From Streptomyces longisporoflavus (lineage in GTDB: Bacteria > Actinomycetota > Actinomycetes > Streptomycetales > Streptomycetaceae), in assembly GCF_014649775.1 (NCBI RefSeq), contig NZ_BMTR01000001.1, forward strand, positions 62,001 to 126,000: a stretch of DNA of 64,000 nucleotides, written 5' to 3'. The notes under the pieces are model-generated. The model was not told the origin of the DNA, ran no database searches, and saw nothing but the letters and a program-made list of their open reading frames with translations. Below are positions 26,217-33,946 of the stretch, piece by piece. Within the stretch, counting starts at the first letter, position 1, and each line of letters begins with the position of its first letter. A program made the position numbers and the translations under genes.

Positions 26217-26760
26217 ACCGCAGCCGCGATCGCCTGCCGTCGTCCGGCGTGTCCGATTCCCTGTCCTTGTCCGCGGCGCGACGCACCAGAAGGGGGAGCA
26301 GGCCCCACAGGCCAGCGCACGCCACCAGCGTGCCCGCGCTCGCGATGATGCCGCCGGTCCTGCCCACCGCCACGTCGACGACAAGCAGCACGGCACCCGA
26401 GACCGCGAACACCAGGACCACAAGACCGAGGCCGGCGAGGCGGGAGGACACCCGCACGATCAGCGGCTTGGCCCGCCGCCCGAAAAGCGACCTGTGCACG
26501 GCGGCCGGCGCGGTGAACAACGCCGCGGCGAGGACGGCGAGCAGCAGCGTGCTGACGTACGTGGCGCGCTGCGTCGTGTCGAGCGACGGAAACCGCTCGG
26601 TGAACGCGAGGGTCAGCAGGAACGCGAAGAGGATCTGCACCCCGGCCTGCGTCACACGCAGTTCCTGGAGGATCTCCGAGAAGTTGCGATCGGCTCGCTC
26701 GAAGCGCGTCTCGTGGCGCGGTGGCTCGTCCTCGGCACTGGAGCTGTGGTTTTCGGCCAT
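26215..26760 (-). CDS. DUF6328-type four-helix membrane protein
   Basis: A 181-residue protein with an acidic N-terminal stretch (about 1-30), the motif FSEILQELRVTQAGVQILFAFLLTLAF (read in parts) and four hydrophobic helices (about 45-65, 82-100, 112-136, 142-162), ending in a charged tail. This matches the DUF6328 family, which has no assigned function. The ATG at 26760 is chosen because the next in-frame codons upstream read as arginine-rich shadow. The stop overlaps the 23-bp duplication. Confidence 0.75.
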   Translation of the reverse strand: MAENHSSSAEDEPPRHETRFERADRNFSEILQELRVTQAGVQILFAFLLTLAFTERFPSLDTTQRATYVSTLLLAVLAAALFTAPAAVHRSLFGRRAKPLIVRVSSRLAGLGLVVLVFAVSGAVLLVVDVAVGRTGGIIASAGTLVACAGLWGLLPLLVRRAADKDRESDTPDDGRRSRLR

Positions 26761-26898
26761 GGCGTACGAGTATCCGTGCCGACGCCGTCCACGCCCGGCG
26801 GGCGCGCCGGTCATCGGGCTCGCGGGGCCCGGACGGGCGGTGGCGGCAGCGGAAGGGCCGCGGCCACCGCCCGACGGACGACGATCAGTGAAGGGTCA

Positions 26899-27372
26899 TC
26901 AGCGCACCCTGCCGTACGAGACGCTCTTGGTCCAGATCTTCTCCAGCCGCACCACGGTGTTCGACTTCGGGGCGTGCCAGATCCGGCCCTTACCGGCGTA
27001 GATGCCGACGTGGTAGACGTTCCGGCCGGAGTGGAAGAAGACCAGGTCCCCGCGGACGCGCTTGGACGCGGAGATGTGGCGGGTCTTGTTGTACTGCTGT
27101 GCGGCGGTGCGTGGCAGCTTCTTGCCCGCGCGCTTGAACGAGTACTGGGTCAGGCCCGAGCAGTCGAAGCGGTGTGGTCCCGTCGCCCCGTAGCGGTACG
27201 GAGAGCCCTTCTTGGAGGCAGCGACCTTGAGCGCTTTGCTCGCATGCGTGGCGGCCTCTGCTTCCGGTGTGAGCCCCGGGGCCGCGAGGGTGCCGCCTAC
27301 GACGGCGAGCGTGAGAGCGGATACCGATCCGACCCTCGTGAGCAGCGACGGAACATGATTCAGCGCGGTCAT
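26899..27372 (-). CDS. Secreted NlpC/P60 (C40) cell-wall hydrolase
   Basis: A 157-residue protein with a signal peptide (1-40, cleavage expected after AEA) and a single NlpC/P60 domain. Catalytic residues are visible as Cys71 (RFDCSGLTQYSF), His121 (YHVGIYAG) and His133 (WHAPKSN). The enzyme should cleave the D-Glu-diaminopimelate bond or a similar bond of the peptidoglycan stem peptide outside the cell. The ATG at 27372 follows GAAGGG; a TTG two codons earlier is possible. The leader carries a c-di-AMP riboswitch, a well-known arrangement for actinobacterial wall hydrolases. Confidence 0.92.
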   Translation of the reverse strand: MTALNHVPSLLTRVGSVSALTLAVVGGTLAAPGLTPEAEAATHASKALKVAASKKGSPYRYGATGPHRFDCSGLTQYSFKRAGKKLPRTAAQQYNKTRHISASKRVRGDLVFFHSGRNVYHVGIYAGKGRIWHAPKSNTVVRLEKIWTKSVSYGRVR

Positions 27373-27378
27373 GCGCAA

Positions 27379-27590
27379 CCCTTCGTCAGCCGCCTGTGAA
27401 GGATGACCTGTCGGATTCGGGCTGACAAAGTTGCCCGGCCGCGGTGTGCGGCTTCACCCCAAGGGTCGGCGTCCGGACCTTCCGGACCGACCCGTCATGC
27501 CTGGGTCCTCCACTCCTGCCGATGCACCGATGTCGACCGGTCATCCGGGCGGCGGCAGGATTCGGCGTCCGCCCGGACCGCCCCGCCGCT
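27379..27590 (-). ncRNA. c-di-AMP riboswitch (ydaO/yuaA type)
   Basis: Reading the minus strand, all consensus blocks of the ydaO class appear in order: GCCGAATCC (27558-27566), GGAGGACCCA (27502-27511), GGGGTGAAGCC (27450-27460), GGGCAACTTTG (near 27428-27438), CCCGAATCCGACAGGTCA (about 27404-27421), then CTTCACAGGCGGCTGACG before the NlpC/P60 start. In bacteria this class binds c-di-AMP and usually switches expression off. Exact ends are approximate. The rest of the gap, 27591-27902, shows no gene or clear site apart from the presumed promoter region. Confidence 0.9.
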
Positions 27591-27902
27591 GTGGCGGGGG
27601 CTTGTCGTCGGAAGGGATCTTGACCCGAGAAGTGGTCAAATTCCGAGCCGAAACGGCGTTTTGTGAACCTCCTCACGACTGAACCGTTCGGGTGGACAGG
27701 GGTTGATTCGGGAGCGGCCCAGGGGGTCTGAGGACCGTTCGACCAGCACCGGAACGAGGAATTCCGGCCCCCGCGTACGCATCTGACGCAACCGAAGACG
27801 GCTCGAAAGACGACGATCGTCTACGCCGAACGAGGTAGCCCATTTGGTTCGTTTGGAACCGGCCCCGGACGACCCGGACTTCAGGCCTGCGGTGACGGGG
27901 GC

Positions 27903-28211
27903 TCAGGATGCACCTGGTGGCGGCACGGTGACCCGCCCGGCCCGTCGCTCCCCGTCGAGGACGCGCAGGGCCCGGGCCAGCGTCGGCGCGTGCACCGCGC
28001 TCTCGCCCCGCTGGTGCATGAGCGTCAGCGCGTCCCGCAGGGCCGTCGCGCTGCCGACCAGGGCCTGGGCCGCGCGCAGACCGCCGTAGGTGTCCGAGGC
28101 GCGGGCCGGGTTGATCCGGCCCACCAGGTCGACCACTTCGAGGTACCGGTCAATCAACTCGCCCTCGGCGCGGGTGAGTGCGGGCAGGGGAGGGAGTTCG
28201 GGTGGCAGCAC
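27903..28211 (-). CDS. Small helical protein coupled to clpP
   Basis: A 102-residue protein of unknown function starting at a GTG 7 bp after the clpP stop, with GAGGTGAA spanning that stop as ribosome-binding site. The sequence is helical and uncharged on average: LPALTRAEGELIDRYLEVVD, then GLRAAQALVGSATALRDALT and a C-terminal ALRVLDGERR segment. Coupling to clpP suggests it is an adaptor or regulator of that protease, but this is inference from position. Codon use is ordinary for the region. I do not recognise a named domain. Confidence 0.65.
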   Translation of the reverse strand: MLPPELPPLPALTRAEGELIDRYLEVVDLVGRINPARASDTYGGLRAAQALVGSATALRDALTLMHQRGESAVHAPTLARALRVLDGERRAGRVTVPPPGAS

Positions 28212-28218
28212 CGCCGGT

Positions 28219-28854
28219 TCACCTCGCGTCCCGGGGCTCGGAGGACGACCTGCGGTTCGCGATGATCCGGTCCACCAGGCCGTACTCGACCGCCTCGGGG
28301 GCGCTGAAAATCTTGTCGCGCTCGATGTCGGCGGCGACGCGTTCCGTGCTCTGGCCCGTGTGCCGGGCGAGCAGCTTCTCCAGTTGGCCTCGGGTACGCA
28401 GGAGTTCGTCGGCCTGGATCGCCAGGTCGGACGTCTGGCCGTGGATCGGCTCGGCGATCGACGGCTGATGGACAAGGACCCGGGCGCCGGGCAGCGCGGA
28501 CCGCTTGCCGGGGGTGCCCGCGGCAAGCAGGACGGCGGCCGCCGACGCGGCCTGGCCCAGGCAGGTCGTCTCCACGTCGCAGGAGACGAACTGGATCGTG
28601 TCGTAGATGGCCGTCATCGCGCTGAACGAGCCGCCGGGGGAGTTGATGTAGAGCGAGATGTCCCGATCGGGCGCGAGGTATTCGAGGTGCATGAACTGCG
28701 CCATCACGTCATTGGCGGAGGTCTCGTCGATCGGTGTCCCGAGGAAGACGATGCGCTCCGCGAGCAGCTTCGAGTACGGATCGAGGGTCCGCTGCCCCGT
28801 GCTGGTGCGTTCGGTGAACTCGGGCAGGACATGGCGGGCGAACGGTCGGTTCAT
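28219..28854 (-). CDS. clpP: ATP-dependent Clp protease proteolytic subunit (orphan ClpP paralog)
   Basis: A 211-residue serine peptidase with an intact triad: Ser104 (GQAASAAAV), His129 (LVHQPS) and Asp180 (ERDKIFSA). The oligomer motif [17 protein letters not shown] is present. It differs from housekeeping ClpP in having Ala-Ala after the active Ser and in the HQPSIAEP loop instead of the Gly-rich handle start, resembling the stress-type ClpP3/ClpP5 paralogs of Streptomyces. It stands alone, without the usual second clpP neighbour, but is followed by a coupled small ORF. Start ATG at 28854; GAGGAGAG upstream. Confidence 0.92.
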   Translation of the reverse strand: MNRPFARHVLPEFTERTSTGQRTLDPYSKLLAERIVFLGTPIDETSANDVMAQFMHLEYLAPDRDISLYINSPGGSFSAMTAIYDTIQFVSCDVETTCLGQAASAAAVLLAAGTPGKRSALPGARVLVHQPSIAEPIHGQTSDLAIQADELLRTRGQLEKLLARHTGQSTERVAADIERDKIFSAPEAVEYGLVDRIIANRRSSSEPRDAR

Positions 28855-28897
28855 GGCACGTCTCTCCTCTGCCGGGGGCGGCCGGCCCTCTGGGCTT

Positions 28898-28917
28898 CCT
28901 GTAAAAAAATGTACAGG
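28898..28917. promoter_or_regulatory. AT-rich inverted repeat CCTGTA-N8-TACAGG upstream of clpP
   Basis: A perfect 6-bp dyad whose spacer is seven A/T bases plus one G lies 44 bp upstream of the clpP start. The neighbouring TGTACAGGACGTACGTA stretch is also palindromic in part. AT-rich dyads stand out in this 70-percent-plus GC context and suit a repressor operator. It does not look like the PopR or ClgR sites I recall. Confidence 0.45.
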
Positions 28918-29137
28918 ACGTACGTATCGTTGTGGGGGAGAGCATCTTCGGGTGATCCGCCGGAGTCAACAGATGTGCCGTGTTTCAGCCGCTCGCTGAA
29001 AGCCGGGGTGGGGGCGCGCGGGGCCGCGTGGCGGGCGCGACGGCGTGGGCATGCTCCGGCTCGTCACCCGTCCGGTGGCGGGGCGGGCCCGTTCGCCGGG
29101 GCGCCGGTTGTCCGCCGCCGGTTGCCCGTCACAAGTC

Positions 29138-29165
29138 GTCAGCCGTCAGCCGTCAGCCGTCAGCC
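29138..29165. repeat. Four perfect 7-bp tandem repeats (GTCAGCC)
   Basis: Four exact GTCAGCC units, followed by the variant GTCGACC, lie just upstream of the amidase start. The 346-bp gap 28855-29200 otherwise contains the clpP promoter dyad and no gene. A second slippage-prone block, CCCGAAGTC repeated, lies inside the amidase gene at about 29270-29300. Confidence 0.75.
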
Positions 29166-29200
29166 GTCGACCGCCAGCCGCCCCGAGCCGAAAGCGTCGT

Positions 29201-30778
29201 ATGCAGCCCGAAGACCGCCAACTCCCCGCCGCCGCCCACGCCCCTGGGGGCCCTTGCGTCCCCGACGCCCCCGAAGTCCCCGAAGTCCCCGAAGTCCCCG
29301 AGATCGTCCACCTCACCGCCCGCGAACTCGCCGCCGGGATCCGCGCCCGCGAGCTGTCGGCGCGTGAGGTCGTCCAGGCACACCTCGACCGGATCGAGCA
29401 GGTCAACGGCGCCGTGAACGCCGTGGTGACCCTCACGGCCGAGCGCGCGCTCGACGAGGCGCGTACCGCCGACGAACAGACCGCGCGCGGCGCACCGCTC
29501 GGCCCGTTGCACGGCCTGCCCGTCGCGCACAAGGACACGCACGACACCCGCGGCATCCGCACCACCTACGGCACGCCGCTCCTCGCCGACAACGTCCCGG
29601 ACCGCGACGAGTTGATCGTCGAGCGGATCCGCGGCGCCGGGGCGATCACCATCGGCAAGACCAACGTGCCCGAGTTCGCGGCCGGTTCGCACACCGTCAA
29701 CCCGGTCTTCGGCCCTACCCGCAACCCCTACGACCTCCGGCGGTCGGCGGGCGGCAGCAGCGGGGGAGCGGCGGCCGCGCTCGCCTGCGGCATGCATCCC
29801 CTGGCCGACGGCAGCGACATGGGCGGTTCACTGCGCAACCCCGCCTCGTTCTGCAACGTGGTGGGGCTGCGCCCCTCGCCGGGCCGGGTGCCGACCTGGC
29901 CGGACGCCACCCCGTGGTCGACGATGGCCGTACAGGGACCGATGGCGCGAACCGTCGCAGACGCGGCCCTGCTGCTGTCCGTCGTCGCCGGCCCCGACCC
30001 GCGCTCGCCGATCTCCCTGGAGACACCGGGGAGTGCGTTCTCCGGGTCGCTCGAACGGGATCTGACCGGGCTGCGGATCGCCTGGTCGCCGGATCTGGGA
30101 GGAGCGGTGCCGGTCGACCGCGAGGTCACCGACGTGCTTGCGCCCGCCGTCACGGTCTTCGCCGATCTGGGCTGCACGGTGGAGGAGGCGTGCCCCGATC
30201 TCACCGGCGCCGACGAGGTGTTCCGGACCTTGCGCGCCTGGCAGTTCCATCTGGCGCTCGGTGCGCTCACCCGGACCGCGGCCGACCGGATCAAGCCCAG
30301 CCTCGTAAGGAACGTACAACAGGGGAGCACACTCACCGGCGTCGACCTGGAGCGCGCCACCGTGCTGCACGGGGAGCTGTTCCACCGGGTGCGGGAGTTC
30401 TTCGAGCGGTACGACGCCCTGATTCTGCCGACGAGCCAAGTCGTACCGTTTCCGGTCGAACGGGAATATCCGGGCATGGTCGGCGGGGTGGTGATGACCG
30501 ACTATCTGGAGTGGATGCGCTCGGCGTATCTGGTGTCCGCGACCGGCAGTCCGGCCCTCGCGGTGCCCGCGGGGTTCACCCCGGAAGGCCTGCCGGTCGG
30601 CCTGCAGATCGTCGGGCCGCACCGCGGCGATCTACGGGTCCTGCAGATCGGTCACGCCTTCGAACAAGCCACCCGCCACGGCGAGCGGAGGCCGGGGCGG
30701 CCCGTTACTCGCCCGGACGGCCGGGTACTCGGGCGCCATGAACCGTTTGGAGCATCTGGACAAGAACCTCGTCGATGA
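29201..30778 (+). CDS. Amidase-signature family hydrolase
   Basis: A roughly 525-residue amidase. The catalytic Ser-cisSer-Lys set is visible as HGLPVAHKDTHD (Lys), RRSAGGSSGGAAAALA (Ser of the signature) and GSDMGGSLRNPA (cis-Ser). It hydrolyses an unknown carboxamide or aryl-acyl amide in the cytoplasm. The N-terminal 35 residues before VHLTARELAAG are unusual: a Pro/Ala stretch followed by repeated EVP units from a 9-bp tandem repeat. The start is uncertain; ATG 29201 has only a weak site, and an internal start is possible. The 3' end overlaps the next gene by about 40 bp. Confidence 0.85.
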   Translation: MQPEDRQLPAAAHAPGGPCVPDAPEVPEVPEVPEIVHLTARELAAGIRARELSAREVVQAHLDRIEQVNGAVNAVVTLTAERALDEARTADEQTARGAPLGPLHGLPVAHKDTHDTRGIRTTYGTPLLADNVPDRDELIVERIRGAGAITIGKTNVPEFAAGSHTVNPVFGPTRNPYDLRRSAGGSSGGAAAALACGMHPLADGSDMGGSLRNPASFCNVVGLRPSPGRVPTWPDATPWSTMAVQGPMARTVADAALLLSVVAGPDPRSPISLETPGSAFSGSLERDLTGLRIAWSPDLGGAVPVDREVTDVLAPAVTVFADLGCTVEEACPDLTGADEVFRTLRAWQFHLALGALTRTAADRIKPSLVRNVQQGSTLTGVDLERATVLHGELFHRVREFFERYDALILPTSQVVPFPVEREYPGMVGGVVMTDYLEWMRSAYLVSATGSPALAVPAGFTPEGLPVGLQIVGPHRGDLRVLQIGHAFEQATRHGERRPGRPVTRPDGRVLGRHEPFGASGQEPRR

Positions 30779-31205
30779 GCTGACGCGTGCCGCCCGCGAG
30801 GCCGTACGCGAAGAACTGCGGGGCGAGTTGCGCAACGGACTGCGTGACGAACTGAGAGAGCAGACACGAAAACAGCGGCGCAAGGCCGCACTGTACGCGG
30901 GGGCGGGCGCCGCCGGTCTCTACGCGGGCGCCGCGCTCGCGCTCGCCTTCGGCCTCGCCGTCGCGCTCGGCCTGCCCGACTGGGCTGCCGCGCTGATCAC
31001 CGCGGTGGTACTCGGCGTTGTCGCCCATCTCCTGCGTGACGCAGCCCGCCCCTCCGCCGCCCGCCCCTCCGCCGACACCCCCTCCGTGCCCGCTGCGCCC
31101 GTGTCCCCGCCACAGACTCCGGAGCGGCCGGTGACGCCGCCGACCGTGGACGCGACGCGTCCCGCCGGTGTGGACCCTGATGTGCCGCACCGCCCCGGCC
31201 GGTGA
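30738..31205 (+). CDS. Phage-holin-like/actinobacterial membrane protein
   Basis: A 155-residue protein with a strongly charged N-terminal helix (about 10-48, repeated REELRGELRNGLRDELREQ), two membrane helices (about 50-76 and 80-102) and a Pro/Ser/Thr-rich tail. It fits the actinobacterial holin superfamily III-type (PF07332-like) proteins often found next to gas-vesicle clusters. It lies 69 bp upstream of gvpO in the same direction and may be the first gene of the operon. The ATG overlaps the end of the amidase frame. Confidence 0.7.
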   Translation: MNRLEHLDKNLVDELTRAAREAVREELRGELRNGLRDELREQTRKQRRKAALYAGAGAAGLYAGAALALAFGLAVALGLPDWAAALITAVVLGVVAHLLRDAARPSAARPSADTPSVPAAPVSPPQTPERPVTPPTVDATRPAGVDPDVPHRPGR

Positions 31206-31274
31206 GCCGACCCGCCCCAATGTGGATGTTTGGCCAACGGATTACGGGCCACTCGTGAAGAAGAGGTGGCCATA

Positions 31275-31706
31275 TTGAACACATCATCAGATCCAGCGAA
31301 GAAGAGGACGAGTTCACGGCAGTCGACCTCGAGCGCAAATGCGAAGTCGACCTCGAACTCCGCGAACTCGAACTCCGACAGCTCGAACGCGAAGAATTCA
31401 ACCGAACAAGCGGAAAGCAGCGGGGCGAAGCGTCGCCCCGGCCCGATGGAGGTATTGCGCACGGCGCGCACCCAGCTCGCCGAACTCACCGGGATGGTCG
31501 CCGAATCCGTGTCGTCCTTCGAACAGACCGAAGACGGCTGGATGTTGGAGGTCGAGGTACTGGAACTCACCCGAGTGCCGGACACGATGAGTCTCCTGGC
31601 GAGCTACCAGGTGGAGTGCGACCCGCAGGGCGAACTCCTGGGTTATCGGCGCGTGCGCCGCTATGAACGCGGCCGCGCCGATTCCCAGAAGGGCGGAGGG
31701 CGGTAA
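31275..31706 (+). CDS. gvpO: Gas vesicle protein GvpO
   Basis: The roughly 143-residue product has a low-complexity Ser/Asn/Lys-rich head (about 1-50), then the GvpO domain (about 55-135) with PMEVLRTARTQLAELTG, EVEVLELTRVPDTMSLLASY (in parts) and GYRRVRRYERG. GvpO is an essential accessory of gas-vesicle formation in haloarchaea and actinomycetes. I take the TTG at 31275, 8 nt after GAGG; an earlier TTG at 31230 would add a TTA leucine codon and has no site. It opens the gvp gene run. Confidence 0.85.
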   Translation: MNTSSDPAKKRTSSRQSTSSANAKSTSNSANSNSDSSNAKNSTEQAESSGAKRRPGPMEVLRTARTQLAELTGMVAESVSSFEQTEDGWMLEVEVLELTRVPDTMSLLASYQVECDPQGELLGYRRVRRYERGRADSQKGGGR

Positions 31707-31785
31707 ATCCCTCGCTGCGTGAATCCCTGTACGGGAATTCCGCAGTTCTTTCCGCAGACTTCCCAGAAAAGGAGGGTCGGTCGGC

Positions 31786-32208
31786 ATGACCGTAGTTCCT
31801 GCACAACAGTCCGGCGGCTCGGGCGGCACCAGTGGCCTGTACGACGTCCTGGAGCTCGTCCTTGACCGTGGCCTCGTCATCGACGCCTTCGTGCGTGTCT
31901 CGCTCGTCGGCATCGAGATTCTGAAGATCGATGTGCGTGTGGTCGTCGCCAGCGTCGACACCTACCTGCGCTTCGCCGAGGCGTGCAACCGCCTCGACCT
32001 GGAGGCGGGCCCGCACAAGAACCCCGGTCTGCCCGACCTCGTGGGCGAGATGACCGAATCCGGTGCGCGCGGCAAGTCGAAGGGCGCCCTGTCCGGTGCC
32101 GCCGAGACCATCTCCGACGCGTTCAAGCAGTCCCGTGAAGAGGGCCAGACCGAGTCCCGTCCGCGCGCACGCAAGACGTCCGCGCGCAGGAAGGAGGAGC
32201 AGGAATGA
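31786..32208 (+). CDS. gvpA: Gas vesicle structural protein GvpA
   Basis: A 140-residue protein of the GvpA/GvpJ family. The conserved core (about 18-70) reads YDVLELVLDRGLVIDAFVRV, then EILKIDVRVVVASVDTYLRF. This is the shell-forming amphipathic rib protein in the family. The C-terminal 65 residues are an added basic/Ser-rich tail (ending in ARKTSARRKEEQE), longer than classical 75-residue GvpA. GGAGGG precedes the ATG. The stop overlaps gvpF by 4 bp. Confidence 0.93.
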   Translation: MTVVPAQQSGGSGGTSGLYDVLELVLDRGLVIDAFVRVSLVGIEILKIDVRVVVASVDTYLRFAEACNRLDLEAGPHKNPGLPDLVGEMTESGARGKSKGALSGAAETISDAFKQSREEGQTESRPRARKTSARRKEEQE

Positions 32209-32984
32209 GCACGTACGTCTATGGCATCACCGCGAGTTCCCACCCCTCGCTCCCCGAGGGCATGGAAGGCGTCGGGAAGCCGGCACGCCCCGTGCGCATC
32301 CTCAAGGAAGGCAGCCTGGCGGCCATCGTCAGTGACGCGCCCGAGGGGCTGCGCCCCAAGCGCAACGACCTGCTCGCCCACCAGAACGTGCTGAGCGAGG
32401 CGGGTTCCGCGGGGCCGGTCCTTCCCATGCGGTTCGGCAACGTCGCCCCGGACGACGGGGCCGTCACCAGCGTGCTCGCCGAGCGCGCCGAGCACTACCT
32501 CGAGCGGCTCGCCACGCTGGAGGGCAAGGTCGAGTACAACGTCAAGGCCAGCCACGACGAGCAGGCCGCCCTGCATCGCGTGATGGCCGACAACCCCGAG
32601 GTGCAGTCCCTGGCCGAGGCCAACCGGCAGGCCGGCGGCGGCAGTTACGAGCAGAAGCTGCAGCTCGGCGAGGCGGTCGTGGCCGCGCTCCAGGCGCGGG
32701 AGGCCGAGGACGCGGTGGAACTGCACCGCCTCCTGGAGCCGACCGCGGAGGCGGTCAGCGTGGGTCCCGAGTCCACGGGATGGCTGGCCAACCTGTCGCT
32801 CCTGGTCGAGCGTGATTCGCCCGGCGCGTTCCTCGAAGCCGTCGAGGAAGCCCGCAAGGCCTATCCGCACATCGAACTGCGTGTCAACGGACCGCTGCCG
32901 CCCTACAGCTTCGTCGAGCCCGGGCCCTCCGAGCCCGCGGGAGCCGCGTCGGAGCCCATGGGGTCGCACATGGGCCAGGAGTAG
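32205..32984 (+). CDS. gvpF: Gas vesicle protein GvpF (GvpL/F family)
   Basis: A 259-residue GvpL/GvpF protein: YVYGITASSHPSLPEG at the N-terminus, then DDGAVTSVLAERAEHYLERL, VEYNVKASHDEQAALHRVM, and the C-terminal LRVNGPLPPYSFVEP. GvpF is a shell-associated accessory; in this family it contacts GvpA and helps initiate assembly. The start is the ATG of an ATGA overlap with gvpA. Confidence 0.92.
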   Translation: MSTYVYGITASSHPSLPEGMEGVGKPARPVRILKEGSLAAIVSDAPEGLRPKRNDLLAHQNVLSEAGSAGPVLPMRFGNVAPDDGAVTSVLAERAEHYLERLATLEGKVEYNVKASHDEQAALHRVMADNPEVQSLAEANRQAGGGSYEQKLQLGEAVVAALQAREAEDAVELHRLLEPTAEAVSVGPESTGWLANLSLLVERDSPGAFLEAVEEARKAYPHIELRVNGPLPPYSFVEPGPSEPAGAASEPMGSHMGQE

Positions 32985-32987
32985 GTC

Positions 32988-33251
32988 ATGGGACTGATCG
33001 GCGAAGTGCTGATGCTGCCGTTCGCACCCGTGCGCGGCGGCCTCTGGGCGGTGAGCCAGGTACTCGCCGAGGCCGAGCGCCTCTACTACGACCCGGCCAC
33101 CGTCCGCGCCGAACTCGCCCAGCTCGAGGAACGGCTCGAGTCGGGCGAGATCAGCGAGGAGGAATTCGACCGCCAGGAGGACGAGTTGCTCGACCGCCTG
33201 GAAACAGGCCTGCACTCCGGTGCGGGAACCGACAACGGGACCACACGATGA
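32988..33251 (+). CDS. gvpG: Gas vesicle protein GvpG
   Basis: An 87-residue acidic helical protein with LPFAPVRGGLWAVSQVLAEAER at the start (in two parts) and a long coiled coil (about 33-78, AELAQLEERLESGEISEEEF). It is an accessory of nucleation/assembly. It begins 3 bp after gvpF with GAGTAGG and its stop overlaps the next gene by 4 bp. Confidence 0.9.
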   Translation: MGLIGEVLMLPFAPVRGGLWAVSQVLAEAERLYYDPATVRAELAQLEERLESGEISEEEFDRQEDELLDRLETGLHSGAGTDNGTTR

Positions 33252-33946
33252 ATCGACTCGGCATGGGCCTCGCCGTAGGGGCCGGATACGTCCTAGGGCG
33301 TACGAAGAAGATGAAACTCGCGTTCGCGGTCGGCACCATGGTGGCCGGCAAGCGGATGAACCTGAGCCCGCGCGCCATCGGGGACCTGCTCTCCCAACAG
33401 CTGCAGAACAACCCGCAGTTCAAGGAGATCGGCGACCAGTTGCGCGGGGACCTGCGCGGAGTCGGCAAGGCCGCCTCCGGCGCGTTGCTCGAGCGGCAGA
33501 TCTCGGGTCTCGCCGACCGGCTGCACGGACGTACGGCGGACGTGCGGGACCAGCTCGCGGGCGTGAAGCCGGACATACCGGGCCGCGGCGGCAAGAACGA
33601 AGAAGACGACCCGGACGACGAGTACGCGGAGTACGACGAGGACCGCGACCGGGACGACCGCGATGACCGCGACGAGCGGGACGACGAGGACGAGGAGGCC
33701 GCCGAGGCGGAGTCGGAGCCCGAGGAGAAGCCCCGGCCCCGCAAGAGGGCCCCCGAGCGGAAGCCCGCCGCCAAGAAGACGGCCGCCAAGAAGAGCCCCG
33801 CCAAGAAGCCGGCGGCACAGAAGACGGCACAGAAGAGCCCTGCGAAGAAGACGGCGAAGAAGGCTCCCGCCAGGGCCGCGGCGAAGTCCACCGCGCGCCG
33901 CTCCACCGGGGCCCGGTTGCCGAAGGAGGGCGGTCGTGATGAGTGA
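33248..33946 (+). CDS. gvpY: GvpY-type gas-vesicle accessory with charge-block tail
   Basis: A 232-residue protein. The first 110 residues contain a glycine-rich helix (GMGLAVGAGYVLGRTKKMK), then a helical domain (RAIGDLLSQQLQNNPQFKEI, LLERQISGLADRLHG). Residues 117-160 are almost all Asp/Glu with Arg and Tyr, and residues 161-222 are a Lys/Ala-rich, histone-H1-like tail of AAKKT/PAKK repeats. Its place between gvpG and the SRPBCC gene matches GvpY of Streptomyces clusters. Role unknown; it may bind nucleic acid or the acidic tail of GvpZ. Confidence 0.8.
   Translation: MNRLGMGLAVGAGYVLGRTKKMKLAFAVGTMVAGKRMNLSPRAIGDLLSQQLQNNPQFKEIGDQLRGDLRGVGKAASGALLERQISGLADRLHGRTADVRDQLAGVKPDIPGRGGKNEEDDPDDEYAEYDEDRDRDDRDDRDERDDEDEEAAEAESEPEEKPRPRKRAPERKPAAKKTAAKKSPAKKPAAQKTAQKSPAKKTAKKAPARAAAKSTARRSTGARLPKEGGRDE

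Noticed and set aside
27591..27902. Possible extra gene between the riboswitch and the clpP-coupled ORF
   Set aside because: Reading frames there are short, without ribosome-binding sites; they look like non-coding sequence. I see nothing further.
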